Assembly (NCBI GenBank): GCA_016191985.1
Contig: JACPVB010000115.1
Span: 1-5,260, forward strand
Length of the DNA stretch: 5,260 nt
Source: Chloroflexota bacterium
Lineage (GTDB): Bacteria > Chloroflexota > Anaerolineae > Anaerolineales > Villigracilaceae
Direction of reading: 5' to 3'
A model generated the notes under the pieces. It worked only from the letters and a program-made list of their open reading frames with translations. It was not told the DNA's origin and did no database searches. The position numbers and the translations under genes were made by a program. Below, one piece after another: positions 5,033 to 5,260 of this stretch (the first letter of the stretch is position 1; each line of letters begins with the position of its first letter).

Positions 5033-5260
5033 ATGGAAACAGGCACTCCAAAATGGCTTGAACTTGCCCGCGAGTTATATTCCATCTCGCAATCCGGGCT
5101 GACGTATTGCAAAAATGAATATGATCTGATTCGGTATCGCCGCTTGCAGGAAATTTCAGCGGAAATAATCTCAAATGAAACCGAGTTATCAAGAGAAACT
5201 GTAAAACACGCCTTTTCAATGCAGGCAGGATATATCACGCCAAAAATAGATGTGCGTGGT
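5033..5260 (+). CDS. Nudix hydrolase with N-terminal NUDIX_N domain (partial, runs off the right edge)
   Basis: The 76 codons present are open to the window end. They begin M-E-T-G-T-P-K-W-L-E-L-A-R-E-L and continue with S-I-S-Q-S-G-L-T-Y, N-E-Y-D-L-I-R-Y-R-R-L-Q-E-I and, at the end, G-Y-I-T-P-K-I-D-V-R-G. The W-x-x-L-A-R-x-L...S-G-L-x-Y...Y-D-x-x-R-Y pattern is the NUDIX_N helical domain. The G-Y-x-T-P-K-x-D-V-R-G end is the first strand of the Nudix fold that normally follows it. The Nudix box itself lies outside the window. Such proteins hydrolyse nucleoside diphosphate-linked substrates, for example ADP-ribose-like compounds. The ATG is one base after the hydrolase stop, with TGGGAA (5021-5026) as ribosome site, which implies translational coupling. 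Confidence 0.85.
   Translation, partial: METGTPKWLELARELYSISQSGLTYCKNEYDLIRYRRLQEISAEIISNETELSRETVKHAFSMQAGYITPKIDVRG

Noticed and set aside
4939..5238. Minus-strand open frame of 99 codons near the right edge
   Set aside because: It lies opposite the end of the hydrolase and the NUDIX_N segment, both of which have clear family motifs.

Overview
This is a gene-dense bacterial window of 5.26 kb carrying mostly housekeeping metabolism. The gene style is a type 2 PyrF followed by a separate PyrE, with Nudix, PNPOx-like, YdeI-like and alpha/beta-hydrolase genes packed around them and an AAA+/DUF4143 ATPase. This fits a Chloroflexota (Anaerolineae-like) genome of moderate GC. That assignment rests on protein style only and is tentative.

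Layout. Positions 1-70 hold a possible 3' end of an upstream gene and a strong 10-bp hairpin. Then four genes run on the + strand with short gaps: pyrF (71-904), pyrE (931-1554), a Nudix hydrolase (1567-2112) and a PNPOx-like split-barrel flavoprotein (2139-2579). They look like one transcription unit: PyrE and PyrF make UMP in the last two steps of de novo pyrimidine synthesis, and the Nudix and flavin-type proteins ride along. A single minus-strand gene, an AAA+ ATPase with DUF4143 (2626-3762), interrupts this order. The + strand then resumes with a YdeI/OmpD-associated (DUF1905) protein (3829-4293), an alpha/beta hydrolase (4300-5031) and the first 76 codons of a second Nudix hydrolase with a NUDIX_N domain (5033 to the right edge).

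The most notable structure surrounds the ATPase. A 32-nt stretch from inside the YdeI-like gene (3854-3885) recurs at 2590-2621, with 28 of 32 bases identical and 20 in a row exact. The copy lies just downstream of the PNPOx gene and 4 nt from the ATPase stop codon, so the ATPase lies between two copies of YdeI-coding sequence, one of them only a remnant. The ATPase is also visibly AT-richer than its neighbours and lies on the opposite strand. It has its own near-perfect sigma-70-type promoter, positioned so that transcription should begin at the ATG itself (leaderless), with a 15-nt palindrome over the -10 box. Together these suggest an acquired, self-contained gene. I see no CRISPR array, tRNA, rRNA, transposase or recognised defence operon, and no intergenic stretch exceeds 70 bases.
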